Part shown: positions 1-8,985 of the stretch, in pieces | Layout of the letters: each line of letters begins with the position of its first letter | Numbering within the stretch: the first letter of the stretch is position 1 | Source: Cytophagales bacterium | GTDB lineage: Bacteria; Bacteroidota; Bacteroidia; Cytophagales; 172606-1 | NCBI GenBank assembly: GCA_030448185.1 | Contig: JAUJNL010000052.1 | Coordinates: forward strand, 1-38,712 | Length of the DNA stretch: 38,712 nt | Direction of reading: 5' to 3' | Position numbers and translations under genes: made by a program | Notes under the pieces: model-generated | Database searches by the model: none | What the model saw: only the letters and a program-made list of their open reading frames with translations | What the model was told of the DNA's origin: nothing

Positions 1-1320
1 GAAGATGGGACCGCTTCTGATTTAGGTAAATCGCTGGTTAAAACCTTATCTTCTCCCATTCCGGCAATGGTAGATGCCCGCCACCTTGAAGTGGTCAATG
101 AGATCATTAACGAGACGGGTGACGACAAAGGCAATATTATGCCCAACGACAAGGTCCTGCTGGTAGTGGAAGACGACCTGCGCTTCGGCAAGATCATGAT
201 CGACAAAGCCCACGAAAATGACCTCAAAGTAGTGGTTGCTACCAGTTACAGCGAGGTGTTCAGTCTGGTAAACACCTATAATCCGTTAGCCGTTACCCTG
301 GATGTAAAGCTGCCCGATAATAGCGGCTGGAAAGTACTCGACCTGTTTAAGAATGACCTCAACTTCCGTCATATTCCGGTCTACCTGATATCCGGGGAAG
401 AAAACCGCGCTTTAGCTTACAAACGCGGAGCCCGCAATTTCCTGCTCAAGCCGCTCAAGGGCGAAGACCTGAACTTTCTCTTCAGCGACATCGAAAAGTT
501 CAAGGATAAAAAACCCCGCAACCTGTTGGTCATCGAAGACAATGAGGCAGATTGCTCTGGCATTGTGAAAATGCTGGAAAATGATTGGGTAAAAATTACC
601 GTTGCCGAAACCGGTGAAAAAGCCTTGAAAATCATGCGCCGTAAATCGTTTGACAGTGTGGTGCTTGACTACATGCTGCCCGATATGACCGGCAGTGAGT
701 TACTGAAGAAGATGAGCTCCCTCAAAAGCCAGCAACTGACCCCTCTGGTTGTGTATTCGGCCAGGGATTTTACCGATCAGGAAATGGGCCAGCTGAAGCA
801 GACGGCCCGCAATGTGATCATGAAGGATGTGAGGTCACTGGATCAGTTACTGGAAGAAACCACGCTGAATCTGCACATTAACCATAAAGATCTGCCGGTG
901 CAGCAGCGTAAGCTTATCGAGAACATCTACCTGAAAGAGGATTTGCTAGCGGGTAAAAATATCCTGATTGTGGATGACGACGTACGGAACCTGTTTGCCC
1001 TGACCACCGCCTTTGAACGACATAACATCAATGCGGTAACGGCAGAAAGCGGTCATGAAGCCATTGGGATTCTCAACGGACGCAGTGATATCGATATGGT
1101 GCTGATGGACATTATGATGCCCGAAATGGACGGGTACGAAACCACGCAGAAAATCCGCCGGGAAAATAAAAATAGCACCTTGCCCATCATCGCGGTAACG
1201 GCAAAGGCCATGAAAGGTGACCGCCAGAAATGCATTGAGGCAGGCGCTTCGGATTACATCACCAAACCGGTAAAGATTGACCAGTTGCTTTCCCTGATGC
1301 GGATTTGGTTGTATCGGTAG
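1..1320 (+). CDS. Hybrid sensor kinase, C-terminal part with three receiver domains (5' end outside window)
   Basis: The frame is open from base 1 to the stop at 1318-1320, so the ATG at 67 is internal and the true start lies left of the window. The visible part holds three consecutive CheY-like receivers, each with an acidic pair followed by a phospho-acceptor Asp: VVEDD then TLDVKLP; VIEDN then VLDYMLPDM; IVDDD then LMDIMMPEM. The third also has the TAKAM and ITKP motifs. Multi-receiver tails of this kind belong to hybrid histidine kinases that pass phosphate through an internal relay; the kinase core itself is not visible, so that part is inferred. No DNA-binding domain follows. It is the first of several signalling genes on the same strand and is probably a phosphate source or sink for the neighbouring receivers. 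Confidence 0.85.
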   Translation, partial: EDGTASDLGKSLVKTLSSPIPAMVDARHLEVVNEIINETGDDKGNIMPNDKVLLVVEDDLRFGKIMIDKAHENDLKVVVATSYSEVFSLVNTYNPLAVTLDVKLPDNSGWKVLDLFKNDLNFRHIPVYLISGEENRALAYKRGARNFLLKPLKGEDLNFLFSDIEKFKDKKPRNLLVIEDNEADCSGIVKMLENDWVKITVAETGEKALKIMRRKSFDSVVLDYMLPDMTGSELLKKMSSLKSQQLTPLVVYSARDFTDQEMGQLKQTARNVIMKDVRSLDQLLEETTLNLHINHKDLPVQQRKLIENIYLKEDLLAGKNILIVDDDVRNLFALTTAFERHNINAVTAESGHEAIGILNGRSDIDMVLMDIMMPEMDGYETTQKIRRENKNSTLPIIAVTAKAMKGDRQKCIEAGASDYITKPVKIDQLLSLMRIWLYR

Positions 1321-1448
1321 TCGGAAGACGGAAGACCGAAGTCGGAAGACAGGATACGGGAGACGTTAGAAGAATATTGTAATTGGCCGGTAGCCATGGG
1401 TCAGAAGAAAAAACTTCGGACTCCCGACTTCGGTCTTCCGTCTCCCGA
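1321..1448. repeat. Inverted repeat, left flank of the IVP-type gene
   Basis: The 25 bases at 1321-1345 and the reverse complement of 1424-1448 agree at 24 of 25 positions. Both arms are built from the words GGAAGAC and GAAGTCGG. The repeat starts one base after the stop of the hybrid kinase and ends 24 bases before the start of the IVP-type gene. A related inverted repeat lies on the other side of that gene. Confidence 0.85.
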
Positions 1449-1472
1449 CTTGCCACTTTAATCATAGAAATT

Positions 1473-1826
1473 ATGGGATTTAAATTTGAGAAATTAATTA
1501 TTTGGCAGAAGGCGATGGAATTTGGAGAAAATATCAACACGCTATCTCAAAAGTTTCCCAAAGAAGAATTATTTAATCTTTCCTCTCAAATAAGGAGAGC
1601 AGCAGACTCTATTGCCTTAAACATTTCAGAAGGTGCGATTGGACAGTCTAACCTTGAGTTTAAAAAGTTTATGGGATATGCCATTCGTTCATTAGCTGAA
1701 GCAGTTACCTGTTTGTACAAAGCCAAGAGACGAAACTATGTTTCTCATGAAGAATTTACTTTGCATTATGAGTTCGCATTTAATTTAATGAATATGATGG
1801 CAGCATTTAAAGAGAAAATTAAGTGA
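1473..1826 (+). CDS. Four-helix-bundle protein, 23S rRNA intervening-sequence (IVP) family
   Basis: A 117-residue protein with the family signature: FEKLIIWQKAM at the N-terminus, SSQIRRAADSIALNISEGA in the middle, and a helical C-terminus with YKAKRRNYVS. The family occurs inside intervening sequences of fragmented 23S rRNA, as free-standing chromosomal genes, and as Avd, the accessory protein of diversity-generating retroelements. Its biochemical role outside Avd is unclear. I chose the ATG at 1473 because the family begins at this FEKL motif and because the longer frame from 1383 would translate the palindrome. The gene is visibly richer in A+T than its neighbours, sits alone between two palindromes, and looks like an insertion between two signalling genes. 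No reverse transcriptase, variable repeat or rRNA is nearby. Confidence 0.85.
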   Translation: MGFKFEKLIIWQKAMEFGENINTLSQKFPKEELFNLSSQIRRAADSIALNISEGAIGQSNLEFKKFMGYAIRSLAEAVTCLYKAKRRNYVSHEEFTLHYEFAFNLMNMMAAFKEKIK

Positions 1827-1827
1827 G

Positions 1828-1895
1828 CAGGAAGTCAGGAGTCCGAAGACTAAAGTTTTTCTTCCACTTCCGACTTCTGACTTCCGTCTTCTGAC
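1828..1895. repeat. Inverted repeat, right flank of the IVP-type gene
   Basis: Left arm at about 1828-1850 and right arm at about 1868-1886, imperfectly complementary, made of the same GGAAGTC/GAAGAC words as the repeat on the other side of the IVP-type gene. It fills the whole gap between the IVP stop (1826) and the next start (1902), so it must be transcribed if the two genes share an mRNA. Confidence 0.75.
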
Positions 1896-1901
1896 TAAAT
1901 A

Positions 1902-3383
1902 ATGAAACTATCCCACGCCATCTTTTTAGGGTTTACGGTCATTCTGCTGCTTTTCTCATTCACTACGTTTGTAAACTTCCGGCAATCGCAGGCAGTAAAG
2001 GAAAACACGGAATGGGTAGCAAGATCACAGGGAGTTATCCGGGATGTGCTGCGGTATCAGCGCAACATCAGTGATCTTCAGAGTAGCCTCCGTGGGTACT
2101 TTTTGACGGGAGACGAATCACTGATGGAACCTTATTATGCATCGGAGGCCGAAAATAAGCAATTGATCAGTGAACTTAACCAACTGATGCCTGCCGGGTC
2201 CCTGCAACTGAAGAAGCTGAAAGTAATTGAAAATCTGAATATGAGGTGGAAGACCGAATATGCGCAACCCCTCATTGAAGCCCGCAACCGGGCTGATGAG
2301 TCAGATGCGGCGGCAAATACCTTCCGAAGGTTTTACGGCGAAAAGATTAAAAGCCAGTTTGAGAAACAGGTAAACCAGCAGATGCGGGACGAATTCAGAG
2401 AGATAACCAACATTGAATACGGATTACGCTCAACCCGCCGGGCAGTATTAGATAAGTCAGTAGCTCAGACCAGATCACTCTCCATTACCTTGACGGTGTT
2501 ATCGATTGCGGCGGGCTTCTCCATTGCCCTGTATCTGAGTTACCATATTTCCCGGCGGATCAATGAAATGGTCAGCATGGCCCAACGCATTACTGAGGGC
2601 AAATTTGATACAATATTAAAGGATACATCTAAAGATGAACTGAGCCATTTAGCGGGTTCCCTCAACCGCATGGCCCGAATTCTTGATGAAAACATTTCAC
2701 AATTGGAACGCAAAAACCAGGAGCTAGACCGCTTCAGCTACGTAGTTTCGCATGACCTGAAAGCCCCACTGAGGGGTATCGAAAATGTCATTCTCTGGAC
2801 CGAGGAAGACTTCGGCGACAACCTTCCTCCTAAAATGCTGGAGTATGTCGGGCTGGTCAAGAAGCAGATCAACCGGATGAGTAATTTTATCGAAGGGCTG
2901 CTGGCGCTGTCGAAGATAGGCCGCGAAAGAAGGGTGCTGGAGTGGGTTGACACCGGGCAGATGCTGACTGAAATCATCGAATTGCTCTCACCCGGCTCCG
3001 GATTACGGGTAATAGTTCCCGGAAAAATGCCGAAGCTCTACACCGAAAAACTCCCCTTGCAGCAAATATTCATCAACCTGATCAGTAACGCAATCAAATA
3101 CCACGACCGGCAGGAAGGGCAGATCGCCATCAGTTATGATGAGCACGACCACGTGTATGAATTTAAAGTGACCGACGATGGGCCGGGCATTGACCCGCAG
3201 TATCACCAGAAAATATTCATCATTTTCCAAACCCTTAAACCAAAAGACGAATTTGAAAGTACGGGAGTAGGGCTGGCTATTGTCAAGAAAATACTGGATG
3301 ACCGGAAATGCACGATCCGGGTCGACTCGGATCCGGGAAAAGGGGCCAGTTTCATCTTTACCTGGCCTAAGGCAGCTGCCTGA
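1902..3383 (+). CDS. CHASE3-HAMP sensor histidine kinase
   Basis: 493 residues. A transmembrane helix at about 7-24 and a second at about 192-213 bracket an extracytoplasmic helical domain that matches CHASE3 in layout, with RDVLRYQRNISDLQSSLRGY as the hallmark stretch. HAMP follows at about 214-266, then HisKA with phospho-acceptor His284 in VVSHDLKAPLRG. The HATPase domain has the N box NLISNAIKYH, G1 DDGPGID and G2 STGVGLAIVKK. CHASE3 kinases of this layout are common in Cytophagales and often pair with Rcp1-type receivers; one lies 148 bases downstream (3532). The kinase should autophosphorylate His284 and pass phosphate to that receiver, which is inferred from gene order. The ligand is unknown. 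Confidence 0.93.
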   Translation: MKLSHAIFLGFTVILLLFSFTTFVNFRQSQAVKENTEWVARSQGVIRDVLRYQRNISDLQSSLRGYFLTGDESLMEPYYASEAENKQLISELNQLMPAGSLQLKKLKVIENLNMRWKTEYAQPLIEARNRADESDAAANTFRRFYGEKIKSQFEKQVNQQMRDEFREITNIEYGLRSTRRAVLDKSVAQTRSLSITLTVLSIAAGFSIALYLSYHISRRINEMVSMAQRITEGKFDTILKDTSKDELSHLAGSLNRMARILDENISQLERKNQELDRFSYVVSHDLKAPLRGIENVILWTEEDFGDNLPPKMLEYVGLVKKQINRMSNFIEGLLALSKIGRERRVLEWVDTGQMLTEIIELLSPGSGLRVIVPGKMPKLYTEKLPLQQIFINLISNAIKYHDRQEGQIAISYDEHDHVYEFKVTDDGPGIDPQYHQKIFIIFQTLKPKDEFESTGVGLAIVKKILDDRKCTIRVDSDPGKGASFIFTWPKAAA

Positions 3384-3479
3384 TGGCCGAAACGGAAGGG
3401 TTTCACTACACGCGGAGCCAAAATAATACAGTGTACAATGGCTTTTTACCCGGGCCTACCCTACAAGCTAATATTACAC

Positions 3480-3487
3480 TACTTTTG
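3480..3487 (+). promoter_or_regulatory. Candidate Bacteroidota -7 promoter element
   Basis: TACTTTTG fits the Bacteroidota -7 consensus TAnnTTTG and lies 44 bases before the start at 3532. No clear TTTG -33 element is present at the usual distance, so this is a weak call. Confidence 0.3.
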
Positions 3488-3531
3488 CAGCTTTACCAGG
3501 CTGCTGTAAACTATTAAAGAAAGATTGTACC

Positions 3532-3960
3532 ATGATTGAAAAAGTAGCTAACATTCTTTTGGTAGAGGACAATTACATCGACATCCGTAATGCGGAGAGA
3601 GCCCTCCAGAAGATTAATGCCAACCATCGGCTTTTTATTGCTCATGATGGTCAGCAGGCTTTAGCTATGCTCCGGGGTGAAGGAGTAGAAAAGATCAATC
3701 CTAAGCCCAGTATTATTCTGCTGGACATCAATATGCCCAAAATGAATGGATTGGAGTTTCTGACTGAATTGCGACGCGATGAGGAGCGAAAGGATATAAA
3801 AGTTTTTATCACCACTACTTCTGACCACGAGACGGACCGGGCCCTGTCCAAAGAGCTTGGGATATCAGGTTATATTCTCAAACCGATCCGGATTAACAAC
3901 CCGGGTTCATCAATGGACAATTTCAATCTGCTGATCGACTTACTGAACCTGAAAAAATAA
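3532..3960 (+). CDS. Rcp1-like single-domain response regulator
   Basis: 142 residues, one receiver domain and nothing else. The acidic pair Glu12-Asp13 (LLVEDN), the phospho-acceptor Asp65 (LLDINMPKMNG) and Lys117 (YILKPI) are all present. The spaced acidic tract EDNYIDI and a long loop before Asp65 are typical of the Rcp1 group, which pairs with phytochrome-like or CHASE/PAS kinases and acts as a stand-alone phosphate carrier. The gene follows the CHASE3 kinase in the same direction, so that kinase is the natural partner. With no output domain it must signal by protein contact or pass phosphate on. Confidence 0.92.
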   Translation: MIEKVANILLVEDNYIDIRNAERALQKINANHRLFIAHDGQQALAMLRGEGVEKINPKPSIILLDINMPKMNGLEFLTELRRDEERKDIKVFITTTSDHETDRALSKELGISGYILKPIRINNPGSSMDNFNLLIDLLNLKK

Positions 3961-4113
3961 ATGTTTTCACCCGGCAGTTAAAGCTTAGATAAGGGTAATA
4001 AAAAGACGTTTCTGCAGCAATAGTTATGGGTCTGGGATAAATTGCATAAGAGCCGGCTTTGTTGTAGATTATACATAATAATCAGTTCCCGATTTACTTA
4101 AACGATTTGTGTC

Positions 4114-5385
4114 TTGGAAAAAAGCACTCACGATAGCGTACTGAGCATCAAACCTCTCATTAAAATTCTGCTCGTAGATGACCGGGAAGATAATCTTATA
4201 TCCATTGAAGCAGTACTGGAAAACAACGGTTTTAATTTCGTCAAAGCCCGATCCGGCAGACAAGCGCTCAAGATCCTGCTTACCGAACAAGACTTTTCAC
4301 TGATCCTGATGGATGTCCAGATGCCCGATATGAACGGCTTTGAGACGGCTTCCATGATATACGAACGGGAAAAACTAAGGCATATCCCTATTATTTTTAT
4401 TACCGCTTTTGATTTTGGTGAAGATACCATTCATAAAGGCTACCAGGCGGGTGCGGTGGATTATATATCCAAACCCATCAATCCGATCCTGCTGAAAGCT
4501 AAGGTGTCCGTTTTTGTTGAGTTGTATAAGAAGAATCACCAGCTGATGGCGCAGGAACAAAAACTGATTGCTATTAACAACGAGCTGGAAGAAAGAGTTA
4601 AACACCGGACGGAAGAACTTACGCGAAAAAATGCCGAACTGGAAACCAAGAACCGGGAACTGAAAAAAATCAATAGTGACCTGGATAATTTCGTCTACGC
4701 GGCTTCCCACGATCTCAAAGGCCCAATGGCCAACCTGGAAGGCCTGATTTCGATCCTGTTTCGCAAAGTAAGCGACAAAATTGACGCCAGCGATATCCAG
4801 CTTTTTGAACTGATTAATCACTCGGTTGCCAAGTTTAACCGTACCATCAAAGACCTGACCGAAATTACCAAAGTTCAGAAGGACCTGGAAGAAGAACGGG
4901 AACAGGTATTCTTTAAGCAGATTGTCTCGGATATCAAGAGTGACATCACCCACATGATCGAAGAATCAGACGCCCAAATTGAGGAAGACTATCAGGTACA
5001 GGAGCTGGTTTACGCCAAGAAGAACATCCGGAGTATTCTTTATAACCTGCTGACCAATGCCATTAAATACCGGAATCCGAAGCAACGAGTAAGGATACAG
5101 ATCCGAACCTACCGGGATGGGGATGACATCGTCCTGCGTGTGGCTGACAATGGCCTTGGTATTCATCCGGATCAAATACCAAAATTATTTGGTATGTTTA
5201 AGCGCTTACACACCCACGTGGAAGGCTCTGGCATCGGATTGTACATTGTCAAAAGAATCATTGAGAATAACCAGGGTAGTATTAAGGTAGAGAGTCTTCC
5301 AAACCAAGGCACTACATTTACGGTAAATTTTGGCGCAAACTCAAACGTAGTAGATGAAAAAATTCAACAGCATTTTGCTCATTGA
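4114..5385 (+). CDS. Receiver-histidine kinase fusion protein
   Basis: 423 residues. An N-terminal receiver (Asp67 in LILMDVQMPDM, Lys120 in YISKPI) is joined by a coiled coil (about 137-190, Glu/Lys-rich) to HisKA with His199 in YAASHDLKGPM, and then to HATPase (NLLTNAIKYR, DNGLGIHPDQ, GSGIGLYIVKR). There is no membrane segment, so it is cytosolic. Such proteins take phosphate on the receiver and use it to gate or feed the kinase, linking relays. The start is TTG at 4114: an in-frame stop at 4099-4101 leaves no upstream ATG, and the receiver begins soon after. The 3' end overlaps the next gene by 32 bases. Confidence 0.9.
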   Translation: MEKSTHDSVLSIKPLIKILLVDDREDNLISIEAVLENNGFNFVKARSGRQALKILLTEQDFSLILMDVQMPDMNGFETASMIYEREKLRHIPIIFITAFDFGEDTIHKGYQAGAVDYISKPINPILLKAKVSVFVELYKKNHQLMAQEQKLIAINNELEERVKHRTEELTRKNAELETKNRELKKINSDLDNFVYAASHDLKGPMANLEGLISILFRKVSDKIDASDIQLFELINHSVAKFNRTIKDLTEITKVQKDLEEEREQVFFKQIVSDIKSDITHMIEESDAQIEEDYQVQELVYAKKNIRSILYNLLTNAIKYRNPKQRVRIQIRTYRDGDDIVLRVADNGLGIHPDQIPKLFGMFKRLHTHVEGSGIGLYIVKRIIENNQGSIKVESLPNQGTTFTVNFGANSNVVDEKIQQHFAH

Positions 5386-5758
5386 CGATGACAAAGCCAG
5401 TAACTACCTTGCCAAAGTAATTATATCTGATATCGGGGTGACCGCTCCCCTGCACGTAAGTACCAATGGCAAGGAAGCATTGGATTTGTTACAGGATTAT
5501 TGTGACCGTAATCAGGCAGACTTTCCGGATCTGATCCTGCTAGATATAAATATGCCCGTTATGGATGGATTTGAGTTTCTGGAAAAGTCAAAGGAGCTTT
5601 CCTGCATGCATACCCACCAACCACTAATCATTATCCTGACTTCTTCCCAGTACCATTCGGATATAGAACGGGCCAAATCATTCAACATCCATTACTACAT
5701 CAGTAAGCCTCTGACAGAAGAGCAATTACGCGAAATCTTTGAAGTGAGCCTCTCCTGA
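5354..5758 (+). CDS. Single-domain response regulator
   Basis: 134 residues, a lone receiver with the acidic cluster LLIDDDK (Asp11-13), phospho-acceptor Asp64 (LLDINMPVMDG) and Lys118 (YYISKPL). The start codon lies inside the 3' end of the receiver-kinase fusion gene (32-base overlap), which implies translational coupling and a one-to-one partnership with that kinase. There is no output domain. It closes the signalling block and is followed by a strong terminator. Confidence 0.92.
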   Translation: MKKFNSILLIDDDKASNYLAKVIISDIGVTAPLHVSTNGKEALDLLQDYCDRNQADFPDLILLDINMPVMDGFEFLEKSKELSCMHTHQPLIIILTSSQYHSDIERAKSFNIHYYISKPLTEEQLREIFEVSLS

Positions 5759-5786
5759 CCTGATTTCTCCCTTTTATATCAAAATC

Positions 5787-5812
5787 AATGGATGCCCGGA
5801 GCATCCATTTTT
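5787..5812 (+). terminator. Rho-independent terminator after the signalling block
   Basis: A perfect 9-base stem (AATGGATGC with GCATCCATT), a 5-base loop and a short T run. It lies 28 bases after the last receiver stop and just before the reductase gene, so the reductase needs its own promoter. Confidence 0.8.
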
Positions 5813-5837
5813 GACTTATAGCCACTCCCTTCTCTAT

Positions 5838-6896
5838 ATGAACGACACACTGCTCAGCCTCCGGATCAAACAGATTATCTGGGAAACTACTGAAGCCATT
5901 ACCCTGGTACTGGAAAATACCGGTACCCAAGCGATAACTTACCAGGCAGGGCAGTTTCTAACCTTGCTGGTAACGATGCACGGCGCTGCGCAGCGCCGGT
6001 CTTACTCCCTGAGTTCAGCGCCGGGTATAGACCAAGACTTGTTAATTACTATCAAGCGAGTCACCAACGGAGAAGTTTCGCGGTATTTAATCGACCATGT
6101 GCGAGAGGGGCAGGTGATTCAAAGCCTTCCGCCGGCGGGCCGTTTTACGATTCAAACCAATCCTGAGGCGCAAAGAGACATCTTCCTGATTGGGGCCGGC
6201 AGTGGCGTTACGCCCCTGTTTTCCCTGCTCAAAACAGTATTGCGGGCCGAGCCGAAGAGTAGCATCACGTTCATTAATTGTCACCGCAATGAACACACGG
6301 CCCTTTTCTGGCAACCCATCAATGCTTTGGCAGCCCAATACCCGGCCCAACTCCGATGCATCCATTTGTTTAGCGACCCCACTCCCGACACCCTTGCATA
6401 TCGGGGTCGGCTCACGATCAGTAGGCTGGAAGAGTTAGTGCACAAAAACCTGAAATTTGACCGGCAACAAGCCCGGTTTTACCTCTGTGGGCCGTCTGAC
6501 TTCATGCGCATAGCCCGTATGGCGCTTACCTATCTGCAGTTCCGCGGGGAACAGATCCGGCAGGAGTATTTCGTCACGGAGCCGCTACCGGCCGTGGGCG
6601 TTCCGCCTCAATCAACCTTTACGTCCCAAGTAACCGTCCATTTGGGCGGCAAGTCTCATACGTTCCCCGTACAGTCGAATGAATTTATTCTGAAAGCCGC
6701 CCTGGAAAGAGGGATACAACTGCCTTACAGTTGCCAGGGTGGACGCTGCTCGGCATGCGCCGGGATTTGCCGGGAAGGAAATGTAAAGATGGCCATCAAT
6801 GAAGTACTTACGGACCGCGACGTAGCGGCGGGCTGGACCCTGACCTGCACCGGATACCCGGCATCGGGTAAAGTGGAAATCGAAATCCCTACTTGA
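5838..6896 (+). CDS. Ferredoxin-NAD(P)H reductase with C-terminal 2Fe-2S domain (PaaE/Hmp-like)
   Basis: 352 residues from the ATG at 5838. This start is preferred over an upstream TTG at 5811, which lies in the terminator. The FAD-binding domain shows RRSYSLSS (about 53-60), the pyridine-nucleotide domain GAGSGVTP (about 119-126), and the C-terminus a plant-type 2Fe-2S ferredoxin with Cys at about 299, 304, 307 (CQGGRCSAC) and 337 (TLTC). This order matches PaaE of phenylacetyl-CoA epoxidase and related electron-transfer reductases. No paaABCD genes are nearby, so the partner oxygenase or desaturase is unknown. The gene stands alone between a terminator and a non-coding stretch. Confidence 0.9.
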   Translation: MNDTLLSLRIKQIIWETTEAITLVLENTGTQAITYQAGQFLTLLVTMHGAAQRRSYSLSSAPGIDQDLLITIKRVTNGEVSRYLIDHVREGQVIQSLPPAGRFTIQTNPEAQRDIFLIGAGSGVTPLFSLLKTVLRAEPKSSITFINCHRNEHTALFWQPINALAAQYPAQLRCIHLFSDPTPDTLAYRGRLTISRLEELVHKNLKFDRQQARFYLCGPSDFMRIARMALTYLQFRGEQIRQEYFVTEPLPAVGVPPQSTFTSQVTVHLGGKSHTFPVQSNEFILKAALERGIQLPYSCQGGRCSACAGICREGNVKMAINEVLTDRDVAAGWTLTCTGYPASGKVEIEIPT

Positions 6897-7231
6897 AATG
6901 AAAGCCCAATACCCACGTGAGTAGATGCGTAAATGAGTTCAGGAATGAATGAGTAGATGAATGAAGTGATTTTATGGAATATGGGTGGTTGCGGCATAGC
7001 CAATCTGTTTGATTCTCACCAATAGAAATTATATGGAATAAGAAAATTCGTAACAAATAAGGGTATTACTTTATGTTATTGTTGCTTTGATTAATGTTAC
7101 GAGTTTTTATTGCGCTATTCAAAAACAGCCATCGTGCAGTAGTTGGATGCGTAGGCAGTAAAGCAAAAGGGTCGTTTTGAAAATAGGCAGCTCAACTGCT
7201 GATAGCGGGAGAACTGGGGGCCTTCTTAATT
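6897..7231. other. Non-coding stretch after the reductase
   Basis: 335 bases without a credible gene. The first 75 bases form a low-complexity tract in which the words GAGTAGATG, AAATGAG and GAATGAATG recur. The rest is A+T-rich unique sequence; I see no hairpin with a T run and no convincing promoter. It separates convergent transcription units. Confidence 0.5.
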
Positions 7232-8651
7232 TTACTGCAGCCAGACGGGGTTAGTCAGGGCCAGCATGTCACCTTGCGGAGTACGTACTTCCACCCTGAT
7301 ATACTTGGCTGACTGGGCCGGAACGTCCCACCCGAACTTTTCGGAAGCCGCCGACGTATTTCGTTCCGTCATCAATACGCCTTTGTCCGTGTGCAGGGTA
7401 ATTACGGCATCAGGCGCACCTTGCAGGGAGAACTGCACCCGAATGGGTTTTTCTGCCGGGGCAGCCAGTTTTTCGCCAATGCCGGCAATAGCGGCCCCGC
7501 ATTGAGCAGTGAAAGAAAGGCTTATTTTTTTGTCCCTCGCCAGGTAAGCTCTGCTGGCTTTCAGACCTGCCATTACATCCTTCCGGGAGAGGCCAGCGGC
7601 ATAGACAACAGTTTGGGGAATGCCGAGACGATTTTCCTTGGGATTCATCGTGTGCGTATCGCTGGCCGCAATCGCAATTTTTACTTTTCCCTGATGCAAC
7701 AGTTGGTCCCACCATTGTACTGCTTGCTCGTCCAGTTTATCCCAGGGACCGTTCCATACCTCAATGCCATCAAAAGGACTCACGTCAAAGATAAACTTGT
7801 TGGCGTAGAAAAGGATGGTTGATGATGGCCAGTCCGTTGTCATCGTGCACCCGGCGGATATAGTCCCCGATCACGCTGTCCTGAGGGGAATAACGCCAAT
7901 CAATGTAGGTTTGGGGACTTAGTCAATGGCGTTCCAGTGTGGCCGAAATCGGTAGTGGGTAATTTCTTCCCCATTCAGGATCAGCAAATTGTTGGTGGGA
8001 TACCGCCCCAGGAGAGGTTGGCGCTGTTGGTATTGTGTTCCGGTAGAAACAATAAAGTCTAAGCCGGTTGCCATGGCCTCGTTCACCAGTTCCTGCTGGG
8101 TGCGTTTCCCGTCGGAGTGGTAGGTGTGCATGTGCAGATCACCCCGGTACCAGCCGGGCTTATTGTGTACCGTTTCGCTGGCAGGATTTCATTTGGAAGG
8201 GAGTCCGTCCGGCCCCTGGGAACCAAGGTAATTTCTAGTTTCCAGTCGATTCCTTCGGGAATTATCGTGGAAGCATACATGATGATATTCCGAATTTTGG
8301 GTCTATTTTACCGGGAATGTAGCTGGTAGAGGCTTCATCCGCACTGATGAAAAACTCGGTTTTTCCGCCGCCCGACCAGCCCCTGAACCCGGCCGGGTTG
8401 CCTAATTCGTACCCTTGCGGACCGTAGATGCCCAGGTTCAGCACGTTATTGCGCCCTGCTTGCCGGAGTAAATCTGTTTGACGCTTATTTTAGCAATTCC
8501 TTCGGGAACCGTGAAGGGTACGTAGAATATCTTGTATAAATCCCCGGCCGGTACGTGTCCCGACCGGTTTATTTTGGAAGGATTCTGCGCCGGAAGGGGG
8601 GGTACCCCGAAAAGCAGGAGATGAATAGGACAATAAGGTTTACCTTTTCAT
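7232..8651 (-). pseudogene. PHP-domain metallohydrolase (CehA/McbA-type lipoprotein), multiply frameshifted
   Basis: Pieces in different frames join into one secreted enzyme. A signal sequence begins at 8651 (NLIVLFISCFSG with a lipobox-like Cys, one frame change after the start). A beta-rich N-terminal domain follows at about 8600-8220 (NLGIYGPQGYELG, then WKLEITLV). The PHP domain starts at about 8130 with MHTYHSDGKRTQQELVNEA, whose two His are metal ligands, and ends with GIEVWNGPW and AASDTHT. The C-terminus is LTNPVWLQ. CehA/McbA relatives are metal-dependent phosphoesterases or hydrolases. At least four frame changes separate the pieces. The start overlaps the stop of the upstream PLC-like fragment by 12 bases, so the two formed an operon. 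Lesions may be real or consensus errors. Confidence 0.75.
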
Positions 8652-8985
8652 TGGTTTAATGGCGCTTTGCTTTCCTTGCAGGAGGGGGTTCTCGGAAAAA
8701 GGAGCCGTCCGCAAAACTGATTTTGTAGGCTGACTTGAAGTGGCGGCTGGGCTGGTAATAGTCGGTGGTGATGATTTGTGCCCCCGATTGGCAAGCCGCC
8801 TCGAAGGTGCTTTTATTGTTGCTGCGGGCTTCTTTCGTGTTGGCGTCGGCCCGCGTCCGGACGATGTAGCCTCTTTTTTACCCAACTCCTGGATTTTGGT
8901 CAAATCCTTCACCGGGTCGTTCATAACCAGGATGGCTGCCTCCGGGTTACGTCGCTTTTGCCCTTTAGTCTACTGTTTCCGCGTA
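8640..8985 (-). pseudogene. Ca2+-dependent PI-PLC-like enzyme, C-terminal remnant
   Basis: Only about 100 C-terminal residues remain. Read across frame changes, the order is NPEAAILVMND, then an IVRTRAD-like segment, then SGAQIITTDYY, ISFADGSFFRENP and a short tail. This matches the end of the Ca2+-dependent phosphatidylinositol-specific phospholipase C-like family as I remember it; the catalytic N-terminal half is missing. The 5' side ends in stops next to an 18-base tandem repeat and the susC start, so it was truncated by rearrangement or loss. The family would hydrolyse a phosphodiester, in line with its metallohydrolase neighbour. A profile search is needed to confirm the family. Confidence 0.55.

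Noticed and set aside
1473..1826. Diversity-generating retroelement, because the IVP-type protein resembles Avd
   Set aside because: No reverse transcriptase, template repeat or variable repeat is visible on either strand nearby; the flanking repeats are palindromes, not the direct TR/VR pair.
3383..3517. 44-codon frame whose ATG overlaps the stop of the CHASE3 kinase (TGATG)
   Set aside because: The overlap is suggestive, but the product has no recognisable motif or membrane segment and a candidate promoter lies inside it. Too weak to call a gene.
5838..6896. paaE of a phenylacetate degradation cluster
   Set aside because: Domain order fits, but no paaABCD or phenylacetate-CoA ligase gene is nearby, so a specific symbol is not justified.
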